A DNA stretch of 64,000 nucleotides from contig NW_026732322.1 in NCBI RefSeq assembly GCF_028476545.1, forward strand, positions 510,001 to 574,000. The letters are read 5' to 3'. The notes below the pieces were generated by a model. The model searched no databases and had not been told where the DNA came from. It worked only from the letters and a program-made list of their open reading frames with translations. The stretch is from Physella acuta (lineage: Eukaryota; Mollusca; Gastropoda; Physidae). Position numbers and translations under genes: made by a program. Positions within the stretch are counted from its first letter, which is position 1; every line of letters begins with the position of its first letter. Positions 45,240 to 56,725 of the stretch are shown here, piece by piece.

Positions 45240-46130
45240 CTATCTATATACTACTAAAAGTCAAGTTTGTTTACATGTTTGAATATTTATTTGTTTGTTT
45301 GTTTGTTTGCCTGATTGACTATTGCTCATGGTTGCACTCATCGTGGAAAGCTGTAAAATAGTATGTAGGTAGAGAAATTTTTTTGTTTTAAGACAGACTG
45401 TTAATCACAAATTTATTTAAAGACGTTAATTAATTTATTGATTTATTCATTGTTAAATTAACCGTATTTTTTTAAAAATGTTAATACTTTGAATAAACTT
45501 TGTGGGGATAGTGACGTCCCTTGATGTGTTTACTTTTTTGGTACAATAAAAATGGCGGACTCCATCATAGACTTTGTGGCCCATTCAAAAGTTTAACGCG
45601 TTACAAAGCTAATTTTCTGCCGGCTATAACTTAAACAATACGTCCGTTTGCTGTATTTATTACGTTCCAACAATTATATCAATTTTCAACTGTCTTTTTC
45701 ATTTAGTTTTACGATAAATTTCTTTAGATCTAAAGATCAGCTGTCGAAGGAAAGTTATGAAGCTAGCCTAGATCTAGATCTATCTAGATCTAGCCTAGAT
45801 GTAGGTCACTAGACTCAATGTAAATTCTAGATCTAGACTTAATGTAAATTCTACATCTAGAATCTATTTCAGGCCTTAATACATCTAGAATTTATTTCAG
45901 GCCTTAATTATTTTATATAAATCTTTGTTTGGCTAATTTAAGATAAAATTTAATTTGAAAGTTACTAGATTCTACTACTAGACTTAGATCTAGATCTATG
46001 CGCGGAGACTCAAAAGTATAGTATAAAAATTCATTTGTGACGTCACGAGTAAATAGCTAAGTTTGTAGCGTAGTCCGCTCTCAAGCGGGTGGTACAGGTT
46101 CTAGACCAATATGTCAATGATATTTTTTTT
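45240..46130. mobile_element. Transposon-like block with tRNA-like module (related to 20.9-22.1 kb)
   Basis: It begins TATCTATATACTACTAAAAG, has CTAGATCTAGATC clusters at 45770-45850 and about 45985, and ends with a plus-strand tRNA-like stretch at 46065-46115 (TAGCGTAGTCCGCTCTCAAG, then GGTTCTAGACC, a good B box). The same parts occur in the block at 20868-22060. Confidence 0.5.
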
Positions 46131-46184
46131 CAATTTTTTTTTTTTTTTTTAGATGTGAATGATAAAGTTGCCTATCTGAACTTG

Positions 46185-46375
46185 GCAGGATACAGGGCAG
46201 GTGAAGTAGAGTTCATCTGTTTCTTTTTCATAAGCATATGAAGGGATAGTGTTGTCAGAGACATGCTCGGCTGGAATCGTTTTTTAAACGATAAAAACAT
46301 GTTGTCTGAGACACTGGGCAGGTGAAGTAGAGTTCAGTAGGTTACCTGTGACGTCAGTATATGAAGGGATAGTCC
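46185..46375 (+). repeat. Two partial SINE-like copies in tandem
   Basis: GGCAGGTGAAGTAGAGTTCA occurs at about 46196 and again at about 46318, each followed by a CATATGAAGGGATAGT-type block. They are copies 7 and 8 of the interspersed family. Confidence 0.65.
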
Positions 46376-46456
46376 GAAATCGGCGTTTTCGGTGTTTTTA
46401 AAAGATAAACATATTTTTGAATGTGGGGTCTGTTTTTGTGACGATAAGTGACACTG

Positions 46457-46744
46457 CAGTAGCGTAGCGAGGAGGGGGGGGGGGGGGTGCGGGAGGGGAG
46501 GCGGGGGGGGGGGGGGGGGGGGGGAGGGGAGGCGGGGGAAGGTGGAGGGGGGGGGGGGGCGGGGGGACATATGTTGGGGCGCCAAAATGGTTTGGAAAAA
46601 TAAATTGAAAGGTTGAGGGGGGTTCAAATCAAAAGTTTGAGGGGGGGGGGGGGGTTGAAAATCGAAATCTTGGGGGGGGGGGGGGGGGGGGTTTAAAATC
46701 GAAAAGTTTGTCTCCGGGCGCCGGGAAGGCTCGCTATGCCTCTG
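46457..46744. mobile_element. hAT-like MITE with G-tract array, copy 1
   Basis: The ends CAGTAGCGTAGCGAGG and (reverse complement) CAGAGGCATAGCGAGC are inverted repeats. The inside repeats a unit of about 28 bases, AAATCGAAAGTTTGAGGGG, with G runs of 10 to 20. Flanks share AGTGACA with a 2-base offset. The proline-rich open frame on the minus strand is a translation of the G runs. Confidence 0.7.
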
Positions 46745-46959
46745 AGTGACAGACGTGATGTTTTTTGATGGATGACCCCCGAAACCCACAGTTATCCAAC
46801 GGATGACGGGTATTCTAGTTGTGATTTAAATGGGTGTCTTCAACAGTAAATAGCCTAACTGTAATTTTAATTTTTTATCATTTAATGAACAAGTAGATCA
46901 ACCTGAGTAGCTTAGATTTGTCCTACTAAAAATAAACTGTATTTTGGAAATAAGGGCAA

Positions 46960-47386
46960 GGGGTCATCCATAAATGACGTCCCGCTTTTTTTACGATTTT
47001 TACCCCCCCCCCCCCCCTCCGGCACACGTCGTCACAAAAAGCCAGACACCCCCCCCCCCTAAAATGACGTCACACCTCAGTCTACAACCCCTCTCAAAAT
47101 TGATGTTGATTTTTTCTTAAAACATCGATATTTTTCCAAAATCTTGTCAGAACGCCGTCAACATAGAGTATTTCGATCAATTCCTATTGCAATTTATTAA
47201 AACAGTTTTCTAAAACGCAAAAAACGACAAAAATTCGTTTTCTAACAATCTAACATTGCTTTTTATGATGCAAAAGTGTGACGTCCCCACCATCTGAAAC
47301 CCCCCCCCCCCCCCTCATCACACACCGTCACAAAATTACGGGCCCCCCTTCCCCTACGAGTGTGACGTCATTTATGGACGACCCCC
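46960..47386. mobile_element. MITE, Harbinger-like, copy 2
   Basis: The ends GGGGTCATCCATAAATGACG and GACGTCATTTATGGACGACC match copy 1 at 42960 with a few changes. The flanks are CAA and TAA, an eroded TAA duplication. It lies inside the 4-kb CAGGGTTCC element, so it is younger than that element. Confidence 0.78.
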
Positions 47387-48101
47387 TAATACTTGAAAAA
47401 TTTTAAATATTTCAGCCAAAAATAGAATTTCAGATAGTTTTTTTAATTGTCGGTAGCGTATTTTTTTCCTCCAGCTAGACACGGTCGCGCGGGGTCAGTT
47501 TGAGTTCATCTGAGCTTACAGTTGGCCTGTAGTATACTGCTGATGACATCACTAGCGGGTCACACAGAGTTCACTTTATATACCCAACCAGCGGTCCTCC
47601 CTCCCCCACCCTGTCGTGGGAAAGAAACTGAGATGCGGGATGGGAGGGTGGTAGTATTACAACACGCATGTAAAAATAGAAAGTAGATCTAGAGCCTATC
47701 GGACTGTAGATTCAAATTAGCTGCGCAAAAAATAGATTTTGGCCTAGGTCTACTTGAAATTTCCATTTTAAAAAAAAAAGCCAGACCTATTAAACAGAGC
47801 CGCACACATAGAAAGACGTGAGAAAAAAAATTAAACCAAACCCACATGTTAAGGACAGATTTAGGTCTATATTTTAAAATGTATGCCTTGTAACGCGAAG
47901 AATTGAAAAGGCAGAACATTTTTACTCGGGCGGTCAGATCTGATTACCTAGAAATCTAACGCGCGAAAAAAATATACGCTAAAATTATCGATGCGAGTAA
48001 AATTCCAGGACATATTACAAAATTTCAGGAGAAATGTTAAAATTCCAGGAGAATTCCAGGACATCCTGGAATTTCAGGAGGCCGCGGGAACCCTGACTAT
48101 A

Positions 48102-50730
48102 TAGTGATATCTCCCTCTAGAAAAAAAACAAACTAGATCAACCTATAGTTCATAGGAAAATTAGAATCTATCACGTATTCGTCTGTTTAAAAAAATAAAC
48201 ACGTCATTTTTCTCAACCCCGCTGTTTCATCATCAGTAAGCAAAACATCACTAAGTTCGCGGCGCGCGTGACGTCACTTGTCATTAGGCTAATGTTAAAG
48301 AAAGAGATACCGCGTAATTAAAAAAATCAAAACAGGCACTATGGCGTTGAGACTTTAGCGACGAATAGATCTAAATGACTTTAGTTCGGTGAATTATATT
48401 GGTGTTTAATTTATTACAGTGGCATGATGTTCTCCCTTTACTATACAAAGTCACGTGCTTTTAATTTCTGCAACCTGCTGCTATGAGACGTTCAGCTCTA
48501 AAATGCCCGTGACACAGCGGCTTCCGTAAATACATTCAGGCTCCCGGTCCCACCTATACACTTCGTCTGTCCATTAAGCTCCGTAACTTGTGATTGATAT
48601 GTGGACATAAGCGGCGCTAGTGGTGTTGTCAACAGGCACCCCCCCCCCCCTTTAGCTCCGCATAAAAGACAAAACTGATGTTCAGATATCGTCGGACTCG
48701 GGCATTTAGCCGACGGCCGTATTCCTAATGCACCGCCTTAGAGGCTGTCCACTGCTAAGACTATTTCTATATTAAACTCAAGCCTATACTGAGCTTTGGC
48801 TTTACATTAGCTGCTGTCGTATTAAGAGTTGATCGTTTGTTATGCCCCATGTCGCGAAACTTTTTGTTTTGTTCAATTTTAGCCAATAACTGTCTTGGAC
48901 TCTTGTCGAATATTGTTGCCAGGAGCTACTTGGTTTGAGCCTTGTTGTTAGAAGTTACTTCATTTGGGGACAATATAGTGCGGCCTATTTTCGTCGATAG
49001 GCATTTAGTGGCAGGCCCTTTTTGGCGGGGATGATGTGCTGAGGTTGTTTAACACCGCTTAGGACAACAGGCTTGCAATAGTTATGATCATTCGTTATGA
49101 GCAAAGGTATGCATGAAAACGAACACTTTATGTTACTCATTTTCATTGAGCACAGCTTTATAGAAGTCTTCCATAATTGACGTCACGCACCCCCCCCCCC
49201 CCCCCCGATCACCCCTTCATTATAGGTAATAAATTGCGATCCTGCGTAAATCGACGTCACATTAGCATAGCATATGTGACATCGTTTGTGCACAACTCCA
49301 TATCACTCATTTTGGGTATTTGGTATCAACATTTTGACAAAAAAGGTTATTCAAGATGTATATTGGAGGTTAGGACTTGACATCTACCATAAATGACATC
49401 GTGCACTGAAGGGGCGGAGTAACTGGTTTTGAGCCGACGTTTTACGTGGGAAGTGGGAGGGGTAAGAAACATGAAACGTTATGTATTTCGCCTAATACAA
49501 ACATGCTGACAACATTCTTTTTCTTTTGAATTATGGCTTGACTTTTTAACAGGCAGGGCAAAAAGGTAAATTTTGTTATGACTATTTCGTGACGGCGAAA
49601 ATAGGGGGGGGGGGGGGGTTAAGGTGAAGAGAGGTCAAAAACGTGACGTCATTTTTAAAAATTAAATCTCTAATTAAAGGGAAAAAGACATGAAAATATG
49701 AAATGAAAACAGCAAGCAAACAATAACAATTAATTCAAACTAAAAGTTAAATAAACATTAGATTTAGATCAAGTAGTAGTAGCTCTACAAAAATCGGGAC
49801 TTCCTTAATTTATAAAAATTGCATCTCATAATAATAATTCTAGAACTGATGATGTTTATTGTCAGTCAATTTAATTGTTTAAAGAACAGAAACTAAAAAA
49901 AAAAAAAACGCATACTCTGTATTTAAAAACAAGACAATCGTATTTAACAGCAAACAGCAATACATTTCCATACAAATAGAAATTAAGGGGAAATAACTCA
50001 AAATAATACTTTCTTAAGATGGCCGCTGTTTTTTTTATAGCAAATTTAGTATCTGGAACATCGTTGTTAAACGTTAATTTCATGATAATTTTATTGATTT
50101 AATCTTAAATTGTGATTTAATATTCAATTATCTTTAGTATTTTAATACAATATGCAAAAATATATTCATATTTGAGCCATATTCATTAGTTACTTTATCC
50201 CTACATTACTAGATCTAGCACCGGCCAAATTGATTACGCTAGCTAAAACGATAGATTACACTAATTTTATTAATTTAAGTAGGCTAGGTAATTTACTAAG
50301 TGTATAATTAAGAATATTGTAGAAACACATACATACTTAATACTTATGCACCGGACGAAAAAAGACAAAAAACAATATAGATTCTAAGTGAAATTCCAAT
50401 TCACCGTCAACCTACTTCTGATTGTGACAAACTACAAAGTGAAAATGAAACTACTGACGCAGCCTACCGTCATAGTCTGAAAGAAACTAAATATAATAAC
50501 CAATCACAGAAGACCTAGAAGAGGTTGAAAGGTCGCGGTGGCTATTGCGCCGTGTTTTCTTTATGTAGCGGGAAAATCTATTCTAATCCAAAAACTAATC
50601 TTTGCTCACACAATAGATTTATAATTGATCGACGCCGTAGGAAGTTGTAAACAATCTTACACAGTTAAGATGAATAGAGTTAAGTATTTAATTGCTGATT
50701 AAATTGATTGATTAGAATAGTTGAATTTAG
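48102..50730. other. Intergenic stretch, nothing recognised
   Basis: No gene or clear element is seen. It holds C and G runs near 48641, 49189 and 49605 and some GACGTCA-containing phrases that recall the Harbinger-like MITE ends, perhaps worn copies. Confidence 0.5.
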
Positions 50731-50732
50731 AG

Positions 50733-51206
50733 GCAGAAGCGTCGCGAGGCGGGGGGAGGGGTGCGGACCGCTCCGGGGGACACCATTTGGGGGAGGGAGG
50801 GTGACACCAAGACAAAAATATATAGAAGAAAATGCTTTCTTTCAGTTCAATCAATGATTAATTAGAGTTAAAACGTATCTAAGTACAAATTGACGATCCC
50901 GACAAGCTGGGGTTTGGGGAATGGGGGGGGGGGGGGGAGGAGGATACCAGCTGTATAAATAACAGATAAACATTGTTACTATTAACTTTACACTCTTCAA
51001 AGCTATTTTTAAAGCTGGCACCAACTGCAACATTTACACAGGAGGTAAAAGTTAAGATGTTTATTTTCAATAAGTGATTAGTCAATCAATCAATAACTGG
51101 GGTGGGTTGATAACGTTTCTAATAATCTGCTTTTTCAACTTGAATTATTGCTGGATTGAAATAATGTGTTTTGGCTAAATCAGAGCGAGGTGTCACCTAT
51201 TGCAAC

Positions 51207-51270
<64 letters not shown>

Positions 51271-52081
51271 ATAGCCTATACTTTTTTCCTTTGGTGGGGG
51301 GGGGGGGGTATGACACCATGAGGTGCCGCATTTCGTGACACCTGACCAGGGGCGGAACTACAGTGCCGCCAGACCCCGCAATGCGGGGGGGGGGGGGGGG
51401 GGGGCCACGCCATTTAGGGGCCCACAGCCGACCATAATATTTTTTTTTATAGTTAAAAAAAATAATTTTCTAGCATTTTTGACTTGATGGTTGTTTTGCA
51501 AAAAGATTACCGTAGCTGCGGTTGAATTATCTTTATTCTATACCACCCCAGGCTCATGTATATTCTTTTTCCCTTTGTTTTTAAACCACAGTGAAAGCCG
51601 AGTCCTCTTTCTGCTACAATCAAACTTATCAAAGATTAGCAAACGTTCAAACCACTTCCATGAGTTACTTCCCTTTTTAAATAGTCAAATAGGGGTGCTC
51701 ATAAGCTCCTTTTAATAGATTTGTACTAAACTAACTAAAAAGGAATTACTTCTCTTAATTATTATTTATCATAAAGTATTGAATAAAGAATCATATTGTA
51801 CAAAAAGAAAATGAATTTAAAATTAATAATATAAATACAAAAAAAATAAAATAAACATGAGACACCATTACTTTTACAAAGCTTTCATGTTTTATATTCT
51901 TTATAACGACTAATGTGCGATTTTATAGAAGAGTTAAAATAAAACTAATTTTCACAAAACACACTAACTAACGCACTTACACACATGACATGATGTTGTA
52001 ATTTGTTTTAATTGAAATAATTTTTTGTCTCAAAACCCGAACAGGCCAGTAATGAGTATTATAAGTTCGTATTTATATGTT

Positions 52082-52174
<93 letters not shown>

Positions 52175-52290
52175 GGGGGGGGGGCCTAAAAAATGTTTTT
52201 GCGGGGTGGCCCTTTTTTTCTAGTTCCGCCACTGCACCTGACCTAGCGACACCATTTGTTAGAGGACCAACGTCAAGCCTAAAATTTGAG
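50733..52290. mobile_element. Older G-rich repeat element, host of the 888-bp insertion
   Basis: It begins CAGAAGCGTCGCGAGGCGGG, has repeated GTGACACCA phrases near both ends of the block and CAGAGCGAGGTGTCACC near 51181. The sequence GTGACACCTGAC is split by the insertion at 51347 and resumes CTAGCGACACCATTTG. The outer end is approximate. Confidence 0.5.
51347..52234. mobile_element. 888-bp hAT-like non-autonomous element
   Basis: The ends CAGGGGCGGAACTA and (reverse complement) CAGTGGCGGAACTA are inverted repeats, with a perfect 8-bp duplication CACCTGAC at 51339-51346 and 52235-52242. Eight-base duplications and CAGTGG-like ends fit the hAT superfamily. The inside has a G run, a (TA)n tract (52085-52172) and no transposase. 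Confidence 0.85.
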
Positions 52291-52575
52291 GCCGAAAATG
52301 TTAAGAGATAAACTCTGTTTGCATTTTAAAATATTTATGCCAGAATTACCTCCCTTACTTCAGGAAGTGTATGTCATCAGCTTGAGACGACTTAAGCTTG
52401 TCTGACTATATCAACTTGAACTTTAGGTTTAGTTTTAGCTCGATATTGTATAGATCAAGCTTATAGGCTTATTTTACACGATCTAAACAAAAAATTCATG
52501 TAAACACAAGTTAAGAAATATAATTTAATAATATATAATTAAGTGAACGTATTATAATAATAAAAGTCCCATATT

Positions 52576-52902
52576 CAGTGGCGTAGGCTGGGGGGGGGGG
52601 GGGTTAGGGGGGGGGTCATACCCCCCCCCCCCCCATAGACCCCTCGGTATAGATATATAAAGTATGAGGGGGGTGGGGTGTAAATCAAAAGATTGAGGGG
52701 GGGGGGTTGAAAATCAAAAGTTTGAGGAGGGGGGGGGGGGGCTGCAAATCGAAAGTTTGAGGGGGGGGGGGGTGCAAATCGAAAGTTTGAGGGGGGGGGG
52801 GGGTGCAAATCGAAAGTTTGAGGGGTGGGGGGTGCAAATCGAAAGTTTGTCCCCGGGTAAAAATTGGAACCCCCCCTTGAGACGATCCTGGCTACGCCAC
52901 TG
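52576..52902. mobile_element. 327-bp hAT-like MITE with G-tract array, copy 2
   Basis: The ends CAGTGGCGTAGGCTGG and (reverse complement) CAGTGGCGTAGCCAGG, with a perfect 8-bp duplication CCCATATT on both sides. Inside are about six units of TGCAAATCGAAAGTTTGAGG plus G runs. The intact duplication marks it as young. It shares its inner array with 46457-46744. Confidence 0.88.
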
Positions 52903-53029
52903 CCCATATTATATATATTAAATACATGTGCATTTTTTTCCTTTCTAACCATAGTACCCTAATAATATAATAATATGAATTGAGCTTGTTCATTTAAATT
53001 TAAAAAAAATTGAATATATGATATTAGGG

Positions 53030-53190
53030 AGAGTAAAGGCGGCTGGGCATAGTGCTGACTACACTATCTCTTCATATGCCGAGGTCACAGAATCAAGTGA
53101 ACTTCACTTGCCCTATAGGCCGTCATGTTTGAAAAGGGAACCTTACATTACTCTACTGTATTATAGTCAGGTTTGAAAGGGGAACCTTAC
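53030..53190 (-). repeat. Interspersed SINE-like repeat, copy 9
   Basis: AAAGGCGGCTGGGCATAGTG, CTTCATATGCCGAGGTCAC and AACTTCACTTGCCC on the plus strand match the minus-strand copy at 22360. Confidence 0.68.
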
Positions 53191-53199
53191 CTTACACTA

Positions 53200-53530
53200 C
53201 TGTATTACACACTAGTTCTACTGTTTCAACGATCTTCTAACTAATCTCAATCTCTATTCTAACTACAACTTCTTTCTACACGTCTGTTTAACGCTACTAT
53301 TCCTATCCAACTGCTTACTAGCACTTTACTTCTCCCTACTGCTCCAATGACCAACTGCTTACGCTATCTACCTACTCCCATCTGATGCTTCAGTGGTCAG
53401 CTGACCGTCTCACGTGACCGGTCAGTTAGTTCCACTGCAATTGCATGAGTTCTGTTTAACCAATGTCTAGCAGACGGTTGTTTTGTGTTTCCGTTATTAA
53501 TGTTTGTCGTGTCAGAAGCTTGAACAACAG
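53200..53530 (-). mobile_element. Old LTR-like fragment related to the 4.8-kb element
   Basis: It shares the 35-base core CAGTGGTCAGCTGACCGTC(C/T) then CACGTGACCGGTCAG with the LTRs at 5182-5216, and the flanking sequence has the same TCTACTAC/CTAACTA texture. The rest is diverged and no partner repeat is seen. It reads as a fossil solo-LTR or relative. Confidence 0.5.
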
Positions 53531-54270
53531 TGCTGTGTTCCTCTCAGTTTAGAGCCTTATGTAGGACTACACAAACACTGCTGCAAATAAGTGTGTTACT
53601 TCTAACTTAAACAAGAATGTTGTGGAATGACAAGTCTTAAAATGTATTTTGTTACATCGACATTCTCAAGCAGAAATTTCTTAATTGAGCCGAGTAGGCC
53701 TACATATTTGCCATTCATTTGAAGTACACATACCTTACCTTGAACGAAATGAAAATGAAATATATACTTTAACTAGTGTTTGCCCCTCCCCCCCCCTGGC
53801 TCCCGAGAGCTCACCGCGAAGCCTCTGATATATTGGCGGTCGGCGAGGTGTGTTGTACCTTAATATTACGGAGGGTGAATAACCTACACAGAAGGCGTTC
53901 ACACAGCAATTTCTCAATTTTCCAAAAATAAAAGCTAAATTTTAAAATATAAAAACATTTGTTTTTATGTTTATAATTATGCAGATTATCAAAATGTCAA
54001 AATTGAATTAATTAAGAATGTCTATTTATGTACTATAATTTATGATATAGTTTATTTTTTTTTCGGGCAAACGACCTTCTGGAAAGTGTCCATTCGCGAT
54101 TTTGACGTATTCGGGCAAGTGACCATTTGTAAAATCGGCCTTCCGGTAAACGGCATTCGCCAAGTATCTTTAGGGAATTTGACGTAGACCCACCCCCCGA
54201 CACCATCAACATCGCACACGTATGGGAAATGACCGTAAAATTTTCGGTAGGTTTAGAAATTAAGTAAAAG
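53531..54270. other. Intergenic stretch, nothing recognised
   Basis: A+T-rich sequence with one short G/C-rich patch near 53785-53850. No gene or repeat structure is supported. Confidence 0.5.
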
Positions 54271-54274
54271 AAGA

Positions 54275-54425
54275 TTGGGTTGGATAGGAAACACACTGCG
54301 CAGATAGCCAACCAATATCACCAGGCAGACATTGAAGTGGAACCCTAAAAGTAAGCGCAAAAACACCTGGCGACTGCACCTGGAAGCTGAAACCACAAAG
54401 ATGGGCTACACCTGGAGAACACGAT
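54275..54425 (+). mobile_element. LINE remnant, C-terminal end of the RT protein
   Basis: The plus strand reads GWIGNTLRR, one stop, then PTNITRQTLKWNPKSKRK and NTWRLHLEAETTKMGYTW. This matches the usual tail WxGHxLRR...ALxWNPxGKRKxGRPxxTW of non-LTR reverse-transcriptase proteins. It is unrelated in orientation to the fragment at 54960. Confidence 0.8.
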
Positions 54426-54429
54426 AACC

Positions 54430-54930
54430 TGAGTACCGTTACAGCTAGGTTGATGAAATTTCATATATAAGTATTTTATTAAAATCGTAGATCCGTATCA
54501 AATTTTGAGCGATTTCCAATAAACGAAAGTGGTACTTTTTTCACTTTGAATTTTTCAAAAGCCTATAACTTGAGTACTATTAAAGATAGATAAATGAAAT
54601 TTCACATGTAAGTAAAAGATCTAATCCCATATATTCTTTCAAATTGTGAGTAATTTCCGTTGACCGAAAGTAGTAATTTACGCTATTTCCGATTTCTCAA
54701 AAAATGCATGTAAATTAATAAAGTACTAATAATATACTGCACTATTATGCACATTTTGTTTTGGCATTCGCTTGGTGCGCAATTCTTTTTTTCTATGAGA
54801 TTCTATTCTATTTTTAAAAGTTTAAGTATTTAAAATGGATTAAAAATCATAACTATATCCCGAGTTCCCATCCCCTGTTTTTTTATATAAAAATATTCGA
54901 GAAAGTTTAGGGGAGATTACTCCCGGTTTA
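54430..54930. repeat. Interspersed repeat shared with 35.6-35.9 kb
   Basis: Internally repetitive: two diverged copies of AGTACYRTTA-AGCTAGR, GATGAAATTTCATATATAAG and TTTGAGCGATTTCC phrases, ending with GAGAAAGTTTAGGGGAGATT. It follows the LINE tail directly, so part of it may be a LINE 3' untranslated end. Confidence 0.45.
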
Positions 54931-54954
54931 TTATCTCATGACATGCCAATACCA

Positions 54955-55855
54955 ACTTAATTTCCTGGTTTTGATTATGCTCAATAGACTCCCAAAGGGA
55001 GCAATCATCGTATTACTGATCCTTTCCAGGACTCCCTCATTAGTTATGAGATCCCCAGGAAACTCTGTCCAGGGCCTGGATTACACTCTGTAGGTCTGCA
55101 TTGAGGGTCCATGCATCGTATAAATACGTATAAATACAGAGGAACAGACACCACCAGAAGTGTCAATAGAAGTGTTGTTGTCGTGCCAAATGTTTCTTAG
55201 TTTACTGAGTGCTGTTGTTGTTTGTGCACTGCATGCAATAATTTCTTGCTTCGTTCCTTCATCGGATAATATGGCGCCAAGTTACTTAATTGAATGAACT
55301 TCCTCCAATCTTTAGCCATTTAAACGTATATCTGCCACTATAACATTTGGGTTGTTGATCATGACCATAGTCTTGTCGGCGTGGATTTCCAAGACGTATG
55401 ATATTGATGTTCCGTCCAATCTATCTACTAATTCAATCTTCGCGATCTAACTACATGCACTGGCATCTAAGTCAAGAGCGAATCGTAGTTTGCAAATAAT
55501 TCGTTTACCGATGCTGACAGTCGATATGGTCTTCCAAGACGTCAGCGATAATCATTGTTAGGTATATATTGAAAATGATGTGACAGAGCAAACAGCCTTG
55601 CCTAACGCCAATTGTTGTTCTAAACAATTTGCCTATAGTCTTGTTAAAAACTACTGTGCTGGTTGCTCTCTCGTATAATTTTTTTTATATTTCTATGAGA
55701 TTTACGCCTATGTTGTATTTGAGCATGGTAGCCCACAGTTTAAAGATCTATTAAGTTGTGTTGCGTCCCTGTCTAAAGCCTGCCTGTTATTCAGCTATGA
55801 TCTTTTCACCTTGTGCCTTTTACACCATAGAAGTCTTCACTAGTTGCATTTTACA
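54955..55855 (-). mobile_element. LINE remnant, reverse-transcriptase core
   Basis: On the minus strand: ATSTVVFNKTIGKLFRTT, then IGVRQGCLLCHIIFNIYLTM, then ICKLRFALDLD, then VLEIHADKTMVM and LSDEGTKQEIIA. These are RT motifs B (VRQGC) to C. Motif C, normally FADD, reads FALD, and several stops are present, so it is dead. The same family is often annotated as endonuclease-reverse transcriptase; I do not assign a clade. Confidence 0.85.
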
Positions 55856-56216
55856 ACAAATTGCAAATTGCAAAATTTAGAACATGTTATTTTTCACCTT
55901 CAAAGCAATGTATTATATTAATTATGAGGCCTACTACACTTTTTCTTCAGAGTGAAGGGACGAAAAAATGTTTCTGTGTTTACCCTAGAAGTGCAAATAG
56001 TTTACAAAAAATACCATAGGTGATAATTTTGGTAGTTATTGAAGCAATCAATAGTAATCTATGTTGTGGAATTGTCGTACTTCCAATAACTCTGCAGTTA
56101 TCCTAATAATTATATATAGTTAAGTATAATAATAATAATAAACTAAATATTGATAACGATTATTTATAATTATATGTGCTTTATTAATTTTTGTTTTAAT
56201 AGTGTTACAATAGTTC

Positions 56217-56334
<118 letters not shown>

Positions 56335-56640
56335 TTTTTTCTTTCACATCTAAAGAAAATAGTCAAATGATTTAATAATAAAAGTTAAGTATAAGCTATA
56401 TATATATTTGCATATTTTATTTACTTGCCGAAACTAAGATAAATATTCAAACATTCTTAATAATGAAAATAATTGTGCTTGAACTTAAAATAAAAAATAA
56501 AAGTTATTCATTTTCTTTATGTAGATATTGATGTTTACATTCATCATTATTTTCTTAAAATACAGCTAGTCAAATCACAAAACAAAAAGCTGACAGAGAA
56601 CAGTGGGTGGTTAACAAAATAAACCACAGTCGATTTAAAA

Positions 56641-56645
<5 letters not shown>

Positions 56646-56725
<80 letters not shown>
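56646..56725. repeat. (TA)n microsatellite
   Basis: About 80 bases of TA with a single C near 56698. Confidence 0.95.

Larger units (their letters stand above)
44127..48095. mobile_element. ~4-kb TIR element with CAGGGTTCC ends
   Basis: The left end is CAGGGTTCCTACACC; the right end in reverse complement is CAGGGTTCCCGCGGCC. Each is followed inward by repeated AATTCCAGGAGAATTCCAGG blocks. A perfect ACTATA flanks both sides (44121-44126 and 48096-48101). Two other elements (46457-46744, 46960-47386), two SINE-like copies and the block at 45240-46130 lie inside. I see no transposase frame, so it is non-autonomous or decayed. The ends resemble those of hAT-type elements, but a 6-bp duplication is not typical of hAT. 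Confidence 0.7.

Noticed and set aside
46334-46789. Proline-rich open frame on the minus strand
   Set aside because: It is the translation of G runs in a MITE, with no codon structure or conserved features. The same holds for the frame at 52575-52952.
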